A stretch of DNA of 38,693 nucleotides from Oscillospiraceae bacterium (lineage in GTDB: Bacteria; Bacillota; Clostridia; Oscillospirales; Ruminococcaceae). A model generated the notes under the pieces. That model saw only the letters and a list, made by a program, of their open reading frames with translations. It did no database searches and had not been told where the DNA came from. The stretch lies in assembly GCA_003512525.1 (NCBI GenBank), contig DOQG01000018.1:1-38693 (forward strand). The letters run 5' to 3'. The position numbers and the translations under genes were made by a program. Positions 8,531-17,145 of this stretch are shown one piece after another; position 1 is the stretch's first letter, and the number at the start of each line of letters is the position of its first letter.

Positions 8531-10597
8531 CTACATCGCTATATTGCCTATAGCCTGTATCTGTGCCGTATTGTCTATCTCGCTATAGGACAGCACCGTT
8601 ATATTCGGTATGAACTGATCTATCAGTTTTTTGAAGTATATTCTTACTATCGGAGAGGTAAGTATGATAACGTTCGGTATTACGTCCTTTACCTTGTCTA
8701 TCTCTCCGCTTGTTATGTTGACGATTTTCTGTATCAGATCGGGATCCATCGCAAGATAGCTTCCTGCGTCCGATTTCTTTACGCTTGCGACAATAGTATC
8801 CTCCACCTTCGGGTCGACCGTAATAACTCTCAGCGAGTTCGCCTCCGCAAAGCGTCTTGTTATGGTACGCTTGAGTGCCTGTCTTACATACTCTGTCACA
8901 ATATCTATATCCTTAAGCGCACCCGCGTGGTCGCCAAGCGTTTCGAGTATGGTTTCCATATCCCTTATCGGTACGCCCTCACGCAGCAGCAGGCAAAGCA
9001 CCTTTTCGAGATAACCGAGAGAGATAGTGCCTGGTATAAGGTCGTCGATAAGCGTGGGGTTGGTCTGCTTTATGTTGTCTACCATCGTCTTTACGTCCTG
9101 ACGCGACAAAAGCTCACTGCAATGCTGCTTTATGACCTCTGACAGATGAGTTATCATTACGGACACGGGGTCTATAAGCGTATAGCCCGCAACATCCGCC
9201 ATTACCTTCTTGTCTGCGCTTATCCACTTTGCAGGGATACCGAATGCAGGCTCAACAGTGTCTATGCCGTCAACAGGGTTTACCACATCTCCGTTGTCAA
9301 GCGCTAAGTAGTGGTCTGAAAGGATCTCTCCTCTTGCTACCTCTTCGCCCTTTATCTTGATAACATACTGGTTGGGGTTTATCTCGGGGTTGTCCGTCAT
9401 TCTTACAGACGGTATTACCATACCCATATCCATCGCAAACTGCTTACGGAACATTACCACACGGTCAATGAAGTGACCGCCGCTCTTTTCGTCAACAAGG
9501 TGGAGCAGGCTGTAGCCGAACTCCATCTCTATCTGCTCTACATTCAGAAGCTTGAATACGTTGTCGATATCCCTGTAATAGTCGTTGTCCGAGGTCGGCT
9601 GATCCTGCATTTTTGCCATGCTTTCGCGTTCAGCCTGAGCAGCAAGAGCTGCCTCTTTCTTCGCCTTGGATTTTGATAATCTCAGACCGAATATAAACAG
9701 TGCCGCGCCAACGCCGAGAAGTATCAGCTTCGGGAAGCCCGGGATAACCATAAGGGCGGCAATGACAATGCCGGCGATCATCATAACATTAGGCTGTGCG
9801 GTAAACTGACGCTTGATATCCGCGTTGAAACTGTCCGTGCTTGCCGCACGGGTAACGACCATACCTGTTGCAACAGATATCATAAGTGCAGGTATCTGCG
9901 AGCAAAGACCGTCACCGACAGTTGCCAGCGAGTAGGTAGAAAGCACGGTGTTTATATCCTGTCCGTGCATCATTCCGAGCACCGCGCCGCCGATAAGGTT
10001 TATAAGCGCCGTAATTATCGAAATTATCGCGTCGCCCTTTACAAACTTGGTAGCACCGTCCATAGCGCCGAAGAAGTCGCTTTCACGCTGTACCTCCGCA
10101 CGGCGTATCTTTGCCTCCTCATCGGTTATTGCACCTGTATTCAGGTCAGCGTCAATAGCCATCTGTTTACCGGGCATAGCGTCCAGGGTAAATCTTGCGG
10201 CAACCTCCGACACACGTTCCGAACCCTTGGTGATAACTAAGAAGTTTACTATTACAATGATTACGAATATGATAAATCCGACAATAGCGTCACCGCCCAT
10301 TACGAATTCACCGAAGGTCTTTACGACCTCGCCCGCGTAACCGTTTGAAAGTATTCCTCGTGTGGTAGATACGTTCAGCGACAGTCGGAAAACCGTTGTC
10401 AGAAGAAGTATAGTCGGGAATATCGAAAATTCGAGCGCCTTTTTTATGTACATTGTCATAAGAAGTATGACAAGAGATAGTCCTATATTTATTATCAGAA
10501 GAAAATCCAGTATCGGAGTCGGCAGAGGAATGATGATCGCAAGTACGACAAAAATAACGAATACCGCAAAAACATTCGTCATCATCTTTTTAACCAT
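8531..10597 (-). CDS. flhA: Flagellar type III export gate protein FlhA
   Basis: This 688-residue protein is of normal FlhA length. The N-terminal ~310 residues hold about eight membrane segments, and the conserved FHIPEP-family cytoplasmic loop includes MDGATKFVKGDAI and DAMPGKQMAIDADLNTG. The C-terminal ~370 residues form the cytoplasmic domain that docks chaperone-substrate complexes in the export nonamer. An AAAGGAG site lies 8 bases before the ATG. A 370-base gap with repeat DNA separates it from flhB, so it probably relies partly on its own promoter. Confidence 0.97.
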   Translation of the reverse strand: MVKKMMTNVFAVFVIFVVLAIIIPLPTPILDFLLIINIGLSLVILLMTMYIKKALEFSIFPTILLLTTVFRLSLNVSTTRGILSNGYAGEVVKTFGEFVMGGDAIVGFIIFVIIVIVNFLVITKGSERVSEVAARFTLDAMPGKQMAIDADLNTGAITDEEAKIRRAEVQRESDFFGAMDGATKFVKGDAIISIITALINLIGGAVLGMMHGQDINTVLSTYSLATVGDGLCSQIPALMISVATGMVVTRAASTDSFNADIKRQFTAQPNVMMIAGIVIAALMVIPGFPKLILLGVGAALFIFGLRLSKSKAKKEAALAAQAERESMAKMQDQPTSDNDYYRDIDNVFKLLNVEQIEMEFGYSLLHLVDEKSGGHFIDRVVMFRKQFAMDMGMVIPSVRMTDNPEINPNQYVIKIKGEEVARGEILSDHYLALDNGDVVNPVDGIDTVEPAFGIPAKWISADKKVMADVAGYTLIDPVSVMITHLSEVIKQHCSELLSRQDVKTMVDNIKQTNPTLIDDLIPGTISLGYLEKVLCLLLREGVPIRDMETILETLGDHAGALKDIDIVTEYVRQALKRTITRRFAEANSLRVITVDPKVEDTIVASVKKSDAGSYLAMDPDLIQKIVNITSGEIDKVKDVIPNVIILTSPIVRIYFKKLIDQFIPNITVLSYSEIDNTAQIQAIGNIAM

Positions 10598-10650
10598 TCG
10601 TACCGCTCCTTTCTTTTTCTTTCTCTGTCCCGGACTTCAATTTGTCCGTT

Positions 10651-10680
10651 TTTATAATTATTTATGATCGATCCATGCAA
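10651..10680 (-). promoter_or_regulatory. Candidate sigma-A promoter for flhA
   Basis: On the minus strand TTGCAT, 18 bases, TATAAA (or 17 bases to TTATAA), about 55 bases before the flhA ATG. The short hairpin CGGAC..GTCCG would fall in the leader. Confidence 0.45.
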
Positions 10681-10698
10681 AATTTGCACTAACACTAA

Positions 10699-10739
10699 CC
10701 TTGGCTCCCTTGCTAAAGGGAGCTGGCTTGCGGCAAGGC
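10699..10739. repeat. REP-like hairpin element
   Basis: GCTCCCTT (10704-10711) and AAGGGAGC (10716-10723) pair around a GCTA loop, followed by TGGCTTGCGGCAAGGC. A GACTGAGGGAT tract follows at ~10812. From memory this combination resembles a dispersed REP-like family common in gut Firmicutes; that link needs a genome search. Confidence 0.55.
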
Positions 10740-10910
10740 ACAAATCCATGAAAATTACCGCTTAATGAGATAAGTCAAACCTTCAAATAGCACTTACTTT
10801 TTCTGCCGTCAAGACTGAGGGATCGCTTGAACTGTCCCAGCTGTCTGCAATATCGTTGCAAAGCTCGCACTGTCTCTCGCCAGGAACATCAGCACAATCG
10901 TTAAACCCCG

Positions 10911-10980
10911 CCGTTTCGCCATCTGTCGCCAAATCGCAACATTTCCAAAGGCGGAATTTGCAACGGCTCACAGCCGCCGA
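10911..10980. repeat. Dispersed intergenic repeat, copy A
   Basis: A 54-base core, CCGCCGTTTCGC to AAAGGCGGAATTTGC, aligns without gaps to copy B at ~19749-19802 with about nine mismatches. The element runs into the last codons of flhB, so it contributes the flhB stop region. Confidence 0.65.
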
Positions 10981-12029
10981 TGTTGCTCTTCATAAACCAT
11001 CGCCAGCACCTCAGCCACCGCCGTGTAAAACTCTCTCGGAATTTCCTGTCCGATGTCCACCGCCTCATAAAGTCCTCTTGCGAGCGGGCGGTTCTCGGTA
11101 ATATATACATTATGCTCCTGCGCCACCGCGACTATCCTCAGCGCCAGTGCGTCAGTACCCTTTGCCACAACAACAGGCGCTTTGTAAGCTACCTTCCTGT
11201 CGTATTTCAGCGCTACCGCATAGTGAGTAGGGTTACGCACGACCACATCTGCGGACGGCACTTCCTGCATCATACGTTGCTGTGCCATTTCCTGCTGTTT
11301 ACGCTTTATCTTACCCTTTATCTGCGGGTCACCTTCGAGCTGCTTATACTCGTCTTTTACTTCCTGCTTTGACATCTTGAGCTTTTTCTCAAACGACCAC
11401 CACTGAAAGACATAGTCCGCCGCCGCCACGAACACAAGCATTACGAATATCGTGACGATCATGCTCATCGCCGTTTCACTGATATACGCAACTATCTTTA
11501 TGACATCGGTATCTATCAGCTTCTTGAACTCGCTTATCCTGTCCATTACCTGAAAGTACAGGATAGCGACTACAACTATTATTTCTATAAGTCCCTTTAC
11601 AAGTCCCACAAGCGCCTGCATCGAAAACAACCGCTTGATACCCGTAAACGGATTTAACCTGCTGAATTTCGGCTTCATCGCCTCCATACTGAACAGTCCC
11701 TTTGTCTGGACGATTACAGGCAGTACACTGAGCACAACTCCCACCGCCAGAATAGGACCTACAGTACATACGCAGATTATAGCCACCTTCCGGAATACGC
11801 TCATCGCAAACTCCACGGTATTGCCCGTCTTATCTATAGATGACATCGACTGCTCCATAAAGTTTAACAGCATCTGAAACATATAGTTTCCGAATATCGC
11901 AAGAAATGCGAATATTCCCACCACGAAAACCGCGACCGCAACTTCCTTGCTTTGCAGTACCTCACCTTTTTTTCTGGTATCCTTACGCTTTTTCGGGGTG
12001 GCTTTTTCGGTTTTTTCTTCGCCTGCCAT
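10968..12029 (-). CDS. flhB: Flagellar export switch protein FlhB
   Basis: This 353-residue protein begins with a basic GEEKTEKATPKKRKDTRKKGEV leader, has four membrane segments (~30-210), and ends in the FlhB_C domain with the self-cleavage motif NPTH at about residue 266. FlhB switches the export apparatus from rod/hook to filament substrates, using cleavage between Asn and Pro. It starts 9 bases after fliR. The final codons and stop overlap the edge of an intergenic repeat shared with the flgE-flbD gap, so the extreme C-terminus may have been altered by the insertion. Confidence 0.97.
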   Translation of the reverse strand: MAGEEKTEKATPKKRKDTRKKGEVLQSKEVAVAVFVVGIFAFLAIFGNYMFQMLLNFMEQSMSSIDKTGNTVEFAMSVFRKVAIICVCTVGPILAVGVVLSVLPVIVQTKGLFSMEAMKPKFSRLNPFTGIKRLFSMQALVGLVKGLIEIIVVVAILYFQVMDRISEFKKLIDTDVIKIVAYISETAMSMIVTIFVMLVFVAAADYVFQWWSFEKKLKMSKQEVKDEYKQLEGDPQIKGKIKRKQQEMAQQRMMQEVPSADVVVRNPTHYAVALKYDRKVAYKAPVVVAKGTDALALRIVAVAQEHNVYITENRPLARGLYEAVDIGQEIPREFYTAVAEVLAMVYEEQHRRL

Positions 12030-12038
12030 TTGCCCTCC

Positions 12039-12827
12039 TTAAGCGCCCATCATACCGAGCAGCCCGTAAAGGTTCTGCCACATATAACCCATCAGCTTTT
12101 CGATGAAGTCCGACATAGGCTGTGCCATTATAAGCACCGCCGCAAGACCGATAAGTACCTTGAGCTGTATGTTCAGCGCAAATATGTGTATCGTCGGTAC
12201 TGCTTTCATCAATACACCAAGACATATTTCGGTGATAAACTCGATAGCGATTATCGGTGCGGCAAGCTTTACTGCAAGCGTAAGCACCGTTGAAAAATAC
12301 GTTACAAGCGCCAACGGCACGTCCGCCGTAAATCCCGAAAAGCCTATCGGCAGCGTTTCATACGATATATGAAACAGCTTTATATAAGATAAGTGCCCAT
12401 TCGTTAAAAAGAAATACAGAATGAACATATAGTAATAAACATTCGCAAACAGCGGCATGGACACTCCCGTTGCAGGGTCCATAGCCCTTGCCATCGAAAG
12501 ACCCGTCTGATAGTCGATAAGCTCACCCGCGGAGATAGTTACTGTAAGTATAAGGTTTACCATAAAGCCGAGTATCAGTCCCAGCCCTATTTCCTTAAAC
12601 ATATCAAACAGCATCATAAATATGCCTGTCGGCTCATATCGGATATCTCCCATAGAGGCGGCAAAAAGCACGGCGAGTGCTATCGTCGTGCCCGCTCTCA
12701 GTCTTACAGGAAAATTTGAACGGTTGAAAATCGGATTGAAGCTGAATATTCCCGATACCCTGCACATTATCAGCAGAAAGCCGAGAAAGTTATTCATTAT
12801 CATATCCCATACGTCACTCAGCGTCAT
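12039..12827 (-). CDS. fliR: Flagellar export gate protein FliR
   Basis: At 262 residues it has the usual FliR size and hydrophobic profile with about six membrane segments. Family features include MCRVSGIFSFNPIF near the N-terminus and GELIDYQTGLSMARAMDPATG near residues 97-117. With FliP and FliQ it forms the export-gate core at the basal-body centre. Its ATG overlaps the fliQ stop by 4 bases, indicating coupled translation. Confidence 0.96.
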   Translation of the reverse strand: MTLSDVWDMIMNNFLGFLLIMCRVSGIFSFNPIFNRSNFPVRLRAGTTIALAVLFAASMGDIRYEPTGIFMMLFDMFKEIGLGLILGFMVNLILTVTISAGELIDYQTGLSMARAMDPATGVSMPLFANVYYYMFILYFFLTNGHLSYIKLFHISYETLPIGFSGFTADVPLALVTYFSTVLTLAVKLAAPIIAIEFITEICLGVLMKAVPTIHIFALNIQLKVLIGLAAVLIMAQPMSDFIEKLMGYMWQNLYGLLGMMGA

Positions 12828-13096
12828 GTTACACCGACCGTTGTCATAAGCTCAAATATATAGTTGAAAAACTCTATACAGCTGTTCATCATCCACGGAC
12901 CGAAAAGGAGCAGCACTATCGCTACCACTATAGCCTTAGGTGCAAACGAGAGCGTCTGCTCGTGCACCTGCGTTGCCGCCTGTAATATCGCTATTATAAG
13001 TCCTATCACAACTGCGGCTATCAAAACAGGGAGTCCCAATTTAAGCGCAAGAACAAGTGCGGCGGTAAAGACCTCCATTGCTATATCCTGTGTCAA
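12824..13096 (-). CDS. fliQ: Flagellar export gate protein FliQ
   Basis: This 90-residue protein has two membrane hairpin segments and the FliQ signature GLIIAILQAATQVHEQTLSFAPK. The start is TTG (giving MTQDIAMEV, matching the family N-terminus), with GGGAGG about 7 bases upstream. It lies between fliP (29 bases) and fliR (4-base overlap), as in most flagellar operons. Confidence 0.96.
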   Translation of the reverse strand: MTQDIAMEVFTAALVLALKLGLPVLIAAVVIGLIIAILQAATQVHEQTLSFAPKAIVVAIVLLLFGPWMMNSCIEFFNYIFELMTTVGVT

Positions 13097-13125
13097 ATCA
13101 AGCCCTCCCTTCCAGGATCATTAAG

Positions 13126-14049
13126 CTACAAATTATACGAGTTTACGATCGTTCCTACCATCAGCTGCCAGCCGTCAACCAATACGAAAAGTATTATCTT
13201 GAACGGCAGCGATATCATAGCGGGCGGAAGCATCATCATACCCATTGCCATAAGCGTTGACGATACAACAAGGTCAATTACAAGGAACGGTATGAATATC
13301 AGAAAGCCCATCTGGAACGCACGTTTCAGCTCGCTTACTATAAAAGCGGGAATGACTGTTTCAAAGCCCAGCTTCTCGCTGTAGTTTTCAAGTGTTATGT
13401 TATCTGTCGCACCATCGGTAATGTCGCTCATGCTCTGACCCTTGAGGTCGAGAAAGAACTTCATATCATCATTCGATGTCTGCTTTAGCATAAAGGTCTT
13501 GAGCGGCTTTCCCGCCGCGTCCATAGCCTGTTCCATCGTTATTTCACCCGCCGCATACGGCTGATATGCCGTTTCGTTTATCTCGGAGAAAACAGGCCAC
13601 ATTATGAATATCGTCAGAAACAGCGACAGTCCCGTAAGCACCATATTAGGCGGCGTGGACTGTGTCTGCATTGCCGTTCTTAAAAAGCTGAAGCAGATTA
13701 TTATCCTCGCAAACGATGTCATCATCACGAGAAGCGACGGCGCAAGCGACAGCACCGTTACAAGCAGTATGACTTCAAGTGACTGCGAACCGTCAACACC
13801 GATAAGATCCTTCATTACCGAAGAGCCGGCCGACTCCGTACCGCCTGACGAAGCGGCAGATGCGTTGCCCGATGTCGCGGCTGATGCCGCCGCATTACCC
13901 GCGGCGTTATTGTCTGTCGCAAATGCCGTAACACTGCAAAGCACCCCGATAAGCGCAACACATACCGTTAAAGACACGATAAAGCGGATAAATATCCGCT
14001 TGTTGTCGATAAACATTTTTTTAAGTGCAAGACCAAAAGCTTTTGTCAT
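13126..14049 (-). CDS. fliP: Flagellar export gate protein FliP with low-complexity insert
   Basis: This 307-residue FliP is longer than the usual 220-250. An N-terminal signal/membrane segment (~20-44) is followed by an Ala/Ser/Gly/Asn-rich stretch (~46-76) before the conserved core begins at SLEVILLVTVLSLAPSLL. The core keeps MTSFARIIICFSFLRTA, MWPVFSEI and the C-terminal MGMMMLPPAMISLPFKI signature. FliP is the founding subunit of the export-gate pore. The first 4 bases overlap the fliO stop. The insert would lie in the periplasm-side loop and should not disturb the core. Confidence 0.96.
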   Translation of the reverse strand: MTKAFGLALKKMFIDNKRIFIRFIVSLTVCVALIGVLCSVTAFATDNNAAGNAAASAATSGNASAASSGGTESAGSSVMKDLIGVDGSQSLEVILLVTVLSLAPSLLVMMTSFARIIICFSFLRTAMQTQSTPPNMVLTGLSLFLTIFIMWPVFSEINETAYQPYAAGEITMEQAMDAAGKPLKTFMLKQTSNDDMKFFLDLKGQSMSDITDGATDNITLENYSEKLGFETVIPAFIVSELKRAFQMGFLIFIPFLVIDLVVSSTLMAMGMMMLPPAMISLPFKIILFVLVDGWQLMVGTIVNSYNL

Positions 14050-14519
14050 TTCGACACCGTGTTCCTCTCATCAGAATTTTCGTTATCGTTATTCTCGTTG
14101 TCATCGGTTTTATGAACACCCGGAAAGCTCTCCGCGTCGGCACTTTCACCGCCGTTACTTTTCTTTCCGCGCATATTTTTTATATTCTTGGCAAGTGCAT
14201 CGCTGAACGCCGCAAAAAAGCCGTCCTGCTGTGCCTCGCCCTCGGGATAGAGCTGTGACAGATACTCCTCTTCGGTGAGTGAAAGATCCTCTATCTTGTC
14301 TATCCTGCCGGCAGTAACTCCGAGCACCATACACTTTCCCGCCACGCTTACGACAACTATCGATTTTTCGCCGCCGAGCGTTGCGCGGTCAAGGATCTTG
14401 AGCCGTTTCCCGCCTGTTGTAAGTATCCCTTTGTTTACCTTCCTCAGTACCCAGAAGAACAGAAATATCAGCGCAATTACGCCGACAAGCGCACATACAA
14501 GCTGAACAACCGGAGGCAT
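14046..14519 (-). CDS. fliO: Flagellar biosynthesis protein FliO
   Basis: This 157-residue protein has one N-terminal membrane segment (VCALVGVIALIFLFFWVLRK, ~8-27) and then the FliO domain with LKILDRATLGGEKSIVVVSV and MVLGVTAGRIDKI. FliO assists FliP assembly into the export gate. The tail is polar, with an Asp/Asn-rich end. The ATG shares one base with the cheY stop (TGATG) and its stop overlaps fliP by 4 bases, so the three are tightly coupled. The alternative name FliZ is used in Bacillus. Confidence 0.92.
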   Translation of the reverse strand: MPPVVQLVCALVGVIALIFLFFWVLRKVNKGILTTGGKRLKILDRATLGGEKSIVVVSVAGKCMVLGVTAGRIDKIEDLSLTEEEYLSQLYPEGEAQQDGFFAAFSDALAKNIKNMRGKKSNGGESADAESFPGVHKTDDNENNDNENSDERNTVSK

Positions 14520-14881
14520 CAGTCAAGTATCTTCTTAACAGTCTGGAGTATTCTCTCAGCCTTGAACGGCTTTACGATAAAGTCCAGAGCGCCGAGCTTG
14601 ATAGCTTCAACTACCATAGCTTCCTGACCCATAGCACTGCACATTACGACCTTAGCGCCCGCGTCCATAGCCTTGATCTCCTTGAGCGCCTCGATACCGG
14701 TCTTGTTGGGCATTGTTATGTCCATAATAACAAGGTCGGGCTTCTCGGCGGCATATGTAGATACGGCAATCTCGCCGTCAGCCGCTTCAAGAATGTTTGT
14801 GTAGCCGTTTGTTGTCAGTGTGTTGCGGATAAGCATACGCATGAATGCCGCATCGTCTACCAGTAATATCTTCTTATCCAT
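14519..14881 (-). CDS. cheY: Chemotaxis response regulator CheY
   Basis: This is a stand-alone 120-residue receiver domain. The acidic pair is at residues 9-10 (LLVDDAAF), the phosphorylated Asp at 54 (VIMDITMP), the switch Ser at ~82 (MCSAMG) and the conserved Lys at ~104 (FIVKPFK). CheY-P binds FliM and FliY at the switch and changes rotation. It sits between fliY and fliO, the usual Firmicute place. The kinase CheA is not in this window. Confidence 0.96.
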   Translation of the reverse strand: MDKKILLVDDAAFMRMLIRNTLTTNGYTNILEAADGEIAVSTYAAEKPDLVIMDITMPNKTGIEALKEIKAMDAGAKVVMCSAMGQEAMVVEAIKLGALDFIVKPFKAERILQTVKKILD

Positions 14882-14921
14882 AAGTGTAAGGTTTCCTTTC
14901 GTATCCCTGTTTTATTATATG

Positions 14922-16121
14922 TTATTCGCCTTTACCGAGGCTGTCCATAAATTTCGATTTTACTATTTCCGTTATTCTTACCGCAAAGTTATCGTCTATA
15001 ACAACAACATCGCCCCTTGCTATAAGGTTGCCGTTTACCATAACGTCAACAGGCGCGCCTGCCTGCCGCTCAAGCTCAATGATAGTGCCCTGAGAAAACT
15101 CAAGTATATCCTTGATCTTTTTCCTCGTTGAACCTATCTCAACGGATATCTGAAGCGGTACGTCCATAAGGAGCTGTAAATTTTCCTTCTGCTCAGTACC
15201 GAGCGGAGCTTCAAAATTCTCAAACTGTGCAAGCTGTGCATTGCGGTAGTTAACCGCAGGCTGCGGCTGCATCATAGGCTGTACCGGCTGAGCATACATA
15301 GCGGGATTAGGCTGACCGGGATAACCGTAATAACCTTGTTGCGCATACATATCCGGCATCGGTTGCGGAGTCGGCATAGGTGCTGTCGGCTGTACCGGCT
15401 GTTGAGCAGGCATTGCCTGCGGTATCGGTGACGGTGCAGGAGCGACCTGCTCGACCGGAGAAGGCGCCGGTGTCGGCGCGGGAGTCGTTTGCGGCTCGGG
15501 TGCGGGAGCCTCTGCCGAAGCTGCACCTCCGAGAACCCTGTCTGCAAGCGTTGCCGCAAGATTTATATCAAGTACCGATATAAATTCCGATTTTATAACG
15601 CCGTCAATGGTAAGGTCAAAATTGATAGCGGCAACCATATCGGTCTGCTCATAGTTCTGAAGGTCTGCTATGTTTATCTCGCTGAGGATATACGGTGTCG
15701 GCGTTGAAATATCAATGCTCATTCCGAGAAAGTCAGACAGAGCCGTTGATGATGCGCCCATCATCTGGTTCATAACCTCGCTTACCGCACTTATATTAAG
15801 CTCGTCAAACTCAAAGTCCGGTGATATAACAGGCGGCTTACCCATCAGCTGATTAAGTATCAGCTGCACATCGTCCTCCTTTAATATCATCAGATTAGAG
15901 CCCGAAAGACCCTTGATATATTCGATTTTTACACATATAGCCGGCTCTAAGCGGTCGTAATTCAGCCGTGAAGCCTCCACAACGCTTACCTTCGGCGTAG
16001 TGATCCACACTTTTGCGTTGAGCAGCTCGGATACGGCAGTTGCCGCACTTCCCATACTGATATTCATTATCTCGCCTATAGCGTCAAGCTGCATCTCCGA
16101 CAGAGTGGTCAGTTTTCCCAT
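14922..16121 (-). CDS. fliY: Flagellar switch protein FliY (FliN fused to CheC-like phosphatase)
   Basis: This 399-residue protein has three parts. Residues 1-195 are a CheC-like domain with both active-site motifs kept (EIMNISMGSAATA and EVMNQMMGASSTAL). Residues ~200-290 form a Pro/Gln/Ala-rich linker. The final ~90 residues are a SpoA/FliN domain (LLMDVPLQISVEIGSTRKKI; LERQAGAPVDVMVNGNLIARGDVVVIDDNFAVRI). FliY builds the C-ring and dephosphorylates CheY-P at the motor. It follows fliM by 10 bases and precedes cheY by 40. Confidence 0.96.
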   Translation of the reverse strand: MGKLTTLSEMQLDAIGEIMNISMGSAATAVSELLNAKVWITTPKVSVVEASRLNYDRLEPAICVKIEYIKGLSGSNLMILKEDDVQLILNQLMGKPPVISPDFEFDELNISAVSEVMNQMMGASSTALSDFLGMSIDISTPTPYILSEINIADLQNYEQTDMVAAINFDLTIDGVIKSEFISVLDINLAATLADRVLGGAASAEAPAPEPQTTPAPTPAPSPVEQVAPAPSPIPQAMPAQQPVQPTAPMPTPQPMPDMYAQQGYYGYPGQPNPAMYAQPVQPMMQPQPAVNYRNAQLAQFENFEAPLGTEQKENLQLLMDVPLQISVEIGSTRKKIKDILEFSQGTIIELERQAGAPVDVMVNGNLIARGDVVVIDDNFAVRITEIVKSKFMDSLGKGE

Positions 16122-16131
16122 TTGCCTTACC

Positions 16132-17124
16132 TCAATTCTTTAGTATATTATCGATCCTGAACGCTTTTTTTCCGTTCAGCGTACCGAGTTTTCCGTCAAA
16201 CCAACAGGTGCTTCCCACCTTCAGCTCCAGGTTTTCCGTTATCGGTTTATTCAGCGGAATTATGTCGTTTATCTGTAAATTCAATACATCACGGAGCGTC
16301 AGCATTGTGTCGTCAAGCACCGCAGTAACGGTAAGCTCCGACTGAGAAAGGGTAGACATAAGGTTTTCCTTGCGCTCCGTTTCCTTTGTCGGACTGCCCG
16401 CTCTTTTTCCCGAGCTGAACTTGGCCGAAAATTTCTTCATTATCTGATCCATAGTAATAGCGGACATACAGAACGATACTACGGATTTTGAATCGTTTAT
16501 GGTTACTTCCATAGCAACGATTATCATTGTTTCGTCAGCGTCTGCGGCGGAGATAACACGCGAGTTTGTTTCTATTGATTCCAGCTTCGGTTTTGTTTCG
16601 ACATAGCCGTCCCACGCCTCTGTCATAAGCGAGGTAAAGCGCTCGACAATGCCTCGCATTACGTTTATCTCTATTTCTGTAAAGTCACGGTCGGCATCTT
16701 CGTATGTGCCCTTGCCGCCGAGCATTCGGTCTATCATAGTAAAGGTGAGCGAGTTTGAAAGCTGCAATACCGCATTGCTTTCCTCAATGTCATCATCTTC
16801 TATGCCGAGGTCAACTATGCCCATTATCGTATAATCGGGCAGGGCGTTGCTGAACTCAAAATATTTCTGCTCTTCTATGCTTGCAAGCGAAACCTTACAA
16901 TACAATCTCAGCAGTCCGGTTATGTACGAAGAAAGATGTCTGGAGTAATTTTCAAATATTCTTTCGAGTATCTTTATCTGTTCCTTCGTAAACTTCTTAG
17001 GCGTACGGAAATCATACTCTTTGATCTCGTCCTTGTCTTCGTGCGTATCAAGCGGAACAGAGTCGCCCGCCATCACGCTCGACAGCATAGCGTCTATCTG
17101 TTCTTGTGTGAGGGTGTCAGCCAA
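16132..17124 (-). CDS. fliM: Flagellar motor switch protein FliM
   Basis: This 330-residue protein begins with the CheY-P-binding peptide LTQEQIDAMLSSV, then has the FliM middle domain (YDFRTPKKFTKEQIKILERIFENYSR.., MLGGKGTYEDADRDFTEIE) and a C-terminal SpoA domain (LRDVLNLQINDIIPLNKPI). It forms the C-ring with FliG and FliY. The start is TTG, 8 bases after AAAGGAGG. fliL, which usually lies between motB and fliM, is absent here; fliM follows motB by only 21 bases. Confidence 0.96.
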   Translation of the reverse strand: MADTLTQEQIDAMLSSVMAGDSVPLDTHEDKDEIKEYDFRTPKKFTKEQIKILERIFENYSRHLSSYITGLLRLYCKVSLASIEEQKYFEFSNALPDYTIMGIVDLGIEDDDIEESNAVLQLSNSLTFTMIDRMLGGKGTYEDADRDFTEIEINVMRGIVERFTSLMTEAWDGYVETKPKLESIETNSRVISAADADETMIIVAMEVTINDSKSVVSFCMSAITMDQIMKKFSAKFSSGKRAGSPTKETERKENLMSTLSQSELTVTAVLDDTMLTLRDVLNLQINDIIPLNKPITENLELKVGSTCWFDGKLGTLNGKKAFRIDNILKN

Positions 17125-17145
17125 AAAATCGCCCTCCTTTCTCGG

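Larger units (their letters stand above)
10598..10967. other. 370-base flhB-flhA gap with repeat DNA and a promoter
   Basis: No convincing gene is present. The minus-distal part (10703-10980) carries REP-like hairpin and repeat sequence. The part next to flhA is AT-rich and holds a candidate promoter plus a CGGAC/GTCCG hairpin at 10631-10648. flhB and flhA normally abut, so this gap looks acquired. Confidence 0.6.

Noticed and set aside
10631..10653. Plus-strand terminator (CGGAC/GTCCG hairpin with T-run)
   Set aside because: There is no plus-strand gene for it to end. More likely it is a chance stem in the flhA leader.
13604..14206. Plus-strand open frame of 200 codons
   Set aside because: Antisense to fliP and fliO, whose identity is certain; no family resemblance.
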